64,000 bases of DNA from Skermanella rosea (lineage in GTDB: Bacteria > Pseudomonadota > Alphaproteobacteria > Azospirillales > Azospirillaceae). Shown piece by piece: positions 61,809-64,000 of this stretch. The stretch is from positions 1,616,001 to 1,680,000 of the forward strand of contig NZ_CP086111.1 in assembly GCF_016806835.2 (NCBI RefSeq). The letters are read 5' to 3'. A program made the translations under genes and the position numbers. A model generated the notes under the pieces. The model searched no databases. It was not told the DNA's origin and saw only the letters and a program-made list of their open reading frames with translations. Each line of letters begins with the position of its first letter. The stretch's first letter is position 1.

Positions 61809-62108
61809 ATGACCGACGATGCCAGCAAGAACCAGAAGCCCGACCCGATCACCGAACGCATCCTGGCGATGATCGAGGATGGCGGATCCGTGTCCCCGCA
61901 GGAGGTCGCCCAGACCTTCTACAAGGATACCAAGACGCCCGGAATGCCGGCGGACGGCTGGCACAAATACATGACGGCCGTGCGCCAGCAGGCGATCCAC
62001 CTGGCCCGCCAGGGCCGCCTGCAGATCACCCGCAAGGGCGAGCCGGTCGACCCGAACAACTTCAAGGGCGTCGTTCGCCTGAGGAAAGTGCCGCCGGCCC
62101 AGCCTTGA
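61809..62108 (+). CDS. DUF3253-like small protein
   Basis: 99 residues. The sequence TERILAMIEDGGSVSPQEVAQTFY...HKYMTAVRQQAIHLARQGRLQITRKGEPVDPNNFKGVVRL matches my memory of DUF3253 proteins, a winged-helix-like fold with the G-x-P-V-D-P motif. Function unknown. It overlaps the convergent dedA gene tail by 47 bases (62062-62108). Confidence 0.82.
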   Translation: MTDDASKNQKPDPITERILAMIEDGGSVSPQEVAQTFYKDTKTPGMPADGWHKYMTAVRQQAIHLARQGRLQITRKGEPVDPNNFKGVVRLRKVPPAQP

Positions 62109-62700
62109 CCGCGGCCGCCACGGCGGGGACGGCGAGCGCCCGCCGGCGGCGCCACGACACCAGACCCATGACGGCCGCGGCCAGGATGAAGACGCCGAGC
62201 AGGCCGACCGTCACTGCCGTCGCCATTTCCCCCACGACCTGCTGGAGCGCCGCGCCCGCGGCGTAGCCGGCGCCGGCGAAGCATGCCGCCCAGATCCCTG
62301 CGGCGACGAAATTCAGCAGCGCGAAACGGCGCCACGACATCGTGCTCATCCCCATGGCGAACGAGCTGAAGTTCCTGACGCCGTAGATGAAGCGGAAGCT
62401 CAGGATGAAGGCGGTGCTGTACTTCTCCAGCAGTCCGAGGGCCCTGTCCACGCCCGGCTGCCAGCGGGGATAGCGGTTCAGCATCCGGGTGCCGGCATGG
62501 CGTCCGAGCATGAAATACATCTGGTCGCCCAGGAAGCTGCCGATCCACGCGCAGGAGATCAGCAGGGTGAGATTGACCACGCCCTCGCGGGCCGCGATGC
62601 CCGAGAAGATCACGATGGTCTCGCCTTCCAGGAAGGTCCAGACGGCCACGACGCCATAGAACAGGTCGCCGTAGCGATGGATGAGGTCGAAGATTTCCAT
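62062..62700 (-). CDS. DedA family membrane protein
   Basis: 212 residues, with about five membrane helices. The DedA/VTT pattern is clear: FLEGETIVIFSGIAAREG, GSFLGDQMYFMLGRHAGTRML, FILSFRFIYGVRNFSSFAMGMSTMSWRRFALLNFVAAGIWA. Conserved Arg and Glu/Asp residues in these loops are required in E. coli DedA proteins, which are lipid flippases (undecaprenyl phosphate or PE). Its 3' end overlaps the DUF3253-like gene by 47 bp. Confidence 0.93.
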   Translation of the reverse strand: MEIFDLIHRYGDLFYGVVAVWTFLEGETIVIFSGIAAREGVVNLTLLISCAWIGSFLGDQMYFMLGRHAGTRMLNRYPRWQPGVDRALGLLEKYSTAFILSFRFIYGVRNFSSFAMGMSTMSWRRFALLNFVAAGIWAACFAGAGYAAGAALQQVVGEMATAVTVGLLGVFILAAAVMGLVSWRRRRALAVPAVAAAVKAGPAALSSGERRP

Positions 62701-63039
62701 GACGGTCCGCTAAGGGATCCTTCGTACGGGGCAGGCCCGCGTCCTGGGCGGAAATGGCCGCCCGCTTCTGTAGCTTCGGGATTCGGAGATGCCGGACGAT
62801 CGGAGCCGGGATGATCATCCTGCCATAGTCCCGAATTGCGGCCGGAATATGGTCACCGGTCTTCAGGGCCACCCCGTCGGGAATTAACCGGGAATTAGCA
62901 TGTCTCTCGGATATTTCGCGCGCTTGAGATTCCGGATCCGATCTCGACCGTCGCCGTTCGGGCCGTCGGTCATGGCGGGAGACAAGAAGAACCGGGAACC
63001 GGGCAGAGTCTTCCATTCCCCTGGGGCAAGGGTTTTCCG
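62701..63039. other. Divergent intergenic region dedA / glycosyltransferase
   Basis: 339 bp. A direct repeat GGGAATTA at 62879-62886 and 62890-62897 (offset 11 bp, one helix turn) could be an operator for a dimeric regulator. No clear promoter hexamers are seen. A 23-codon frame at 62972-63043 overlaps the next gene's start. Confidence 0.4.
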
Positions 63040-64000
63040 ATGATACCAGTGCGCAGCACCGTTGGTCGTGGCGACGGGCGTTCCCGACCTGCCGACGTCT
63101 CCGGCTGGACTCCGCTCGATACCCTGTCGATGCTCATCCTGGCGACCGTGCTGGTCCTGGTCGCCGCCACCTTCCAGCACTATGGCATCAGTTGGGATGA
63201 GGAGATCCAGAACACCTACGGCAAGAAGATCCTGTCCTTCTATCTCAGCGGTTTCGAAGACCGCTCCGTGTTCGTGCATTTCAACCTGTACCTGTATGGC
63301 GGCTCCTTCGATCTGATCGCCGCCATGGCCAACACCATCTCGCCTTTCGGCGAGTACGAAACCCGGCACCTGCTGGGCGGCCTGGTCGGGCTGCTGGGGC
63401 TTGCCGGCGTCTGGCACCTGGGGCGCCTGTTCGGCGGCCCGTGGGTCGGGTTCCTGGCGTTGCTGCTGATGGTGGTCACGCCGGCCTATTACGGCCACAT
63501 GTTCATCAATCCCAAGGACATTCCCTTCGCCTGCGGCATGACGTGGTCCCTGTACCTGATGTGCCGCGCCATGGAGACGCTGCCCCGGGTTCCGCTGCGC
63601 ACCGCGCTGGGTCTCGGAGCGGTGCTCGGGATCACCCTCGGCACCCGTATCGTCGGACTGCTTGCGGGACTGTATCTCGCCGCCGCGCTCGTCCTGTACC
63701 TGATGCTGGTCGCGGGGCAGGGAGCCGGTCGGCGGGAGTTGGCCCGCACCATCGGCGATCTGGCGCTGTCGTTCCTGCCCATGCTGCCAGTCATGTATCT
63801 GGCAATGGCGGCATTCTGGCCCTGGGCCTGGCAGGAGCCGCTGAACCCGATCCGTGCGGCGACGGTGTTCTCGAACTTCCCATGGCCGGGCTCCGTCCTG
63901 GTCAACGGGGAGATGATCAAGGCCACCGATCTGCCGTCCTATTACCTGCCCCTGTTCCTGGGCACCCAGTTGCCGGAGCTGGTCCTGGCGGGCATCGCGT
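63040..64000 (+). CDS. GT-C type glycosyltransferase (ArnT/PMT-like), 3' part missing
   Basis: The frame is open from ATG 63040 to the end of the window (320 codons), so the gene is truncated at the 3' end. AAGGG about seven bases upstream fits as ribosome site. After a 28-residue basic start come a membrane helix (LDTLSMLILATVLVLVAATF) and the first periplasmic loop with ISWDEEIQNTYGKKI. Its acidic D-E pair is the usual GT-C active site. About six further helices and the loop YYGHMFINPKDIPFACGM follow. Family members use polyprenyl-phosphate sugars to modify lipids or proteins in the periplasm. Which sugar and acceptor cannot be told. Confidence 0.85.
   Translation, partial: MIPVRSTVGRGDGRSRPADVSGWTPLDTLSMLILATVLVLVAATFQHYGISWDEEIQNTYGKKILSFYLSGFEDRSVFVHFNLYLYGGSFDLIAAMANTISPFGEYETRHLLGGLVGLLGLAGVWHLGRLFGGPWVGFLALLLMVVTPAYYGHMFINPKDIPFACGMTWSLYLMCRAMETLPRVPLRTALGLGAVLGITLGTRIVGLLAGLYLAAALVLYLMLVAGQGAGRRELARTIGDLALSFLPMLPVMYLAMAAFWPWAWQEPLNPIRAATVFSNFPWPGSVLVNGEMIKATDLPSYYLPLFLGTQLPELVLAGIA

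Noticed and set aside
62972..63043. 23-codon frame overlapping the glycosyltransferase start (ATGA)
   Set aside because: It has no ribosome site and no recognisable leader-peptide feature; probably chance.
1..64000. CRISPR arrays, insertion sequences, prophage or integrative element boundaries
   Set aside because: No regularly spaced repeats, transposase or integrase frames, terminal inverted repeats or tRNA-associated attachment sites were seen.

Overview
The window looks like a piece of a high-GC alphaproteobacterial chromosome, most probably Rhodospirillales (Azospirillum/Skermanella-like). The evidence is the gene content and protein style: an RNase E with a very large insert inside its S1 domain, a class I PHA synthase, a CbpA/CbpM pair, the pepA-holC order, an N-formylglutamate amidohydrolase, and many GTG/TTG starts. 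No phage, insertion sequence, CRISPR array, tRNA or rRNA was seen. The genus is inference only.

Layout. 1-1492: the 3' end of pepA, a doubtful short reading frame, and holC. 1505-9598: a polyphosphate neighbourhood, with sixA, a CYTH-CHAD protein and an M1-type peptidase on the minus strand, and ppk-ppx leaving in the other direction. 9601-16743: rnd, aspS and a 1256-residue RNase E, with three stacked hairpins between the convergent aspS and rne. 17265-23030: cell wall and translation genes (Tat/Sec-exported amidase, PBP1A, prfB with its programmed +1 frameshift, a peptidoglycan-binding protein). 23097-25743: a YeeE/YedE sulfur-compound transporter, a small Tat-exported cysteine protein, a stand-alone HRDC-like protein and a small exported protein.

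25740-31562 is a minus-strand run: an N-acyl amino acid hydrolase of the AstE/aspartoacylase type, an AbrB-type permease, an AI-2E family permease, SPFH/stomatin, NfeD and a DMT permease. N-formylglutamate amidohydrolase faces it divergently. 32800-35027 holds a small exported protein, nadK and moaA. 35339-41465 runs forward: AsmA, LrgA/LrgB, a 2-hydroxyacid dehydrogenase and PHA synthase. 41584-45083 is a coupled two-gene membrane module: a GAF-like/HlyD protein followed by a PqqD-like/M50 metalloprotease/HlyD fusion. This is the least ordinary locus of the window.

45139-50852 is a mixture of small envelope genes (Sel1, PRC-barrel, YccF, SugE/Gdx), mobB and a PAS-PAS-GGDEF-EAL protein with a degenerate GGDEF site, followed by a single-domain response regulator. 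51359-55582 is an RND pump and its adaptor. 55753-62700 holds mfd, a DegS/HtrA-type protease, cbpA-cbpM, a DUF3253-like protein and DedA. A GT-C type glycosyltransferase gene starts at 63040 and runs off the end. Most of the window is ordinary core chromosome. The strongest special signals are the prfB recoding site, the GAF-HlyD / PqqD-M50-HlyD module, the structured rne leader and the compact polyphosphate locus.
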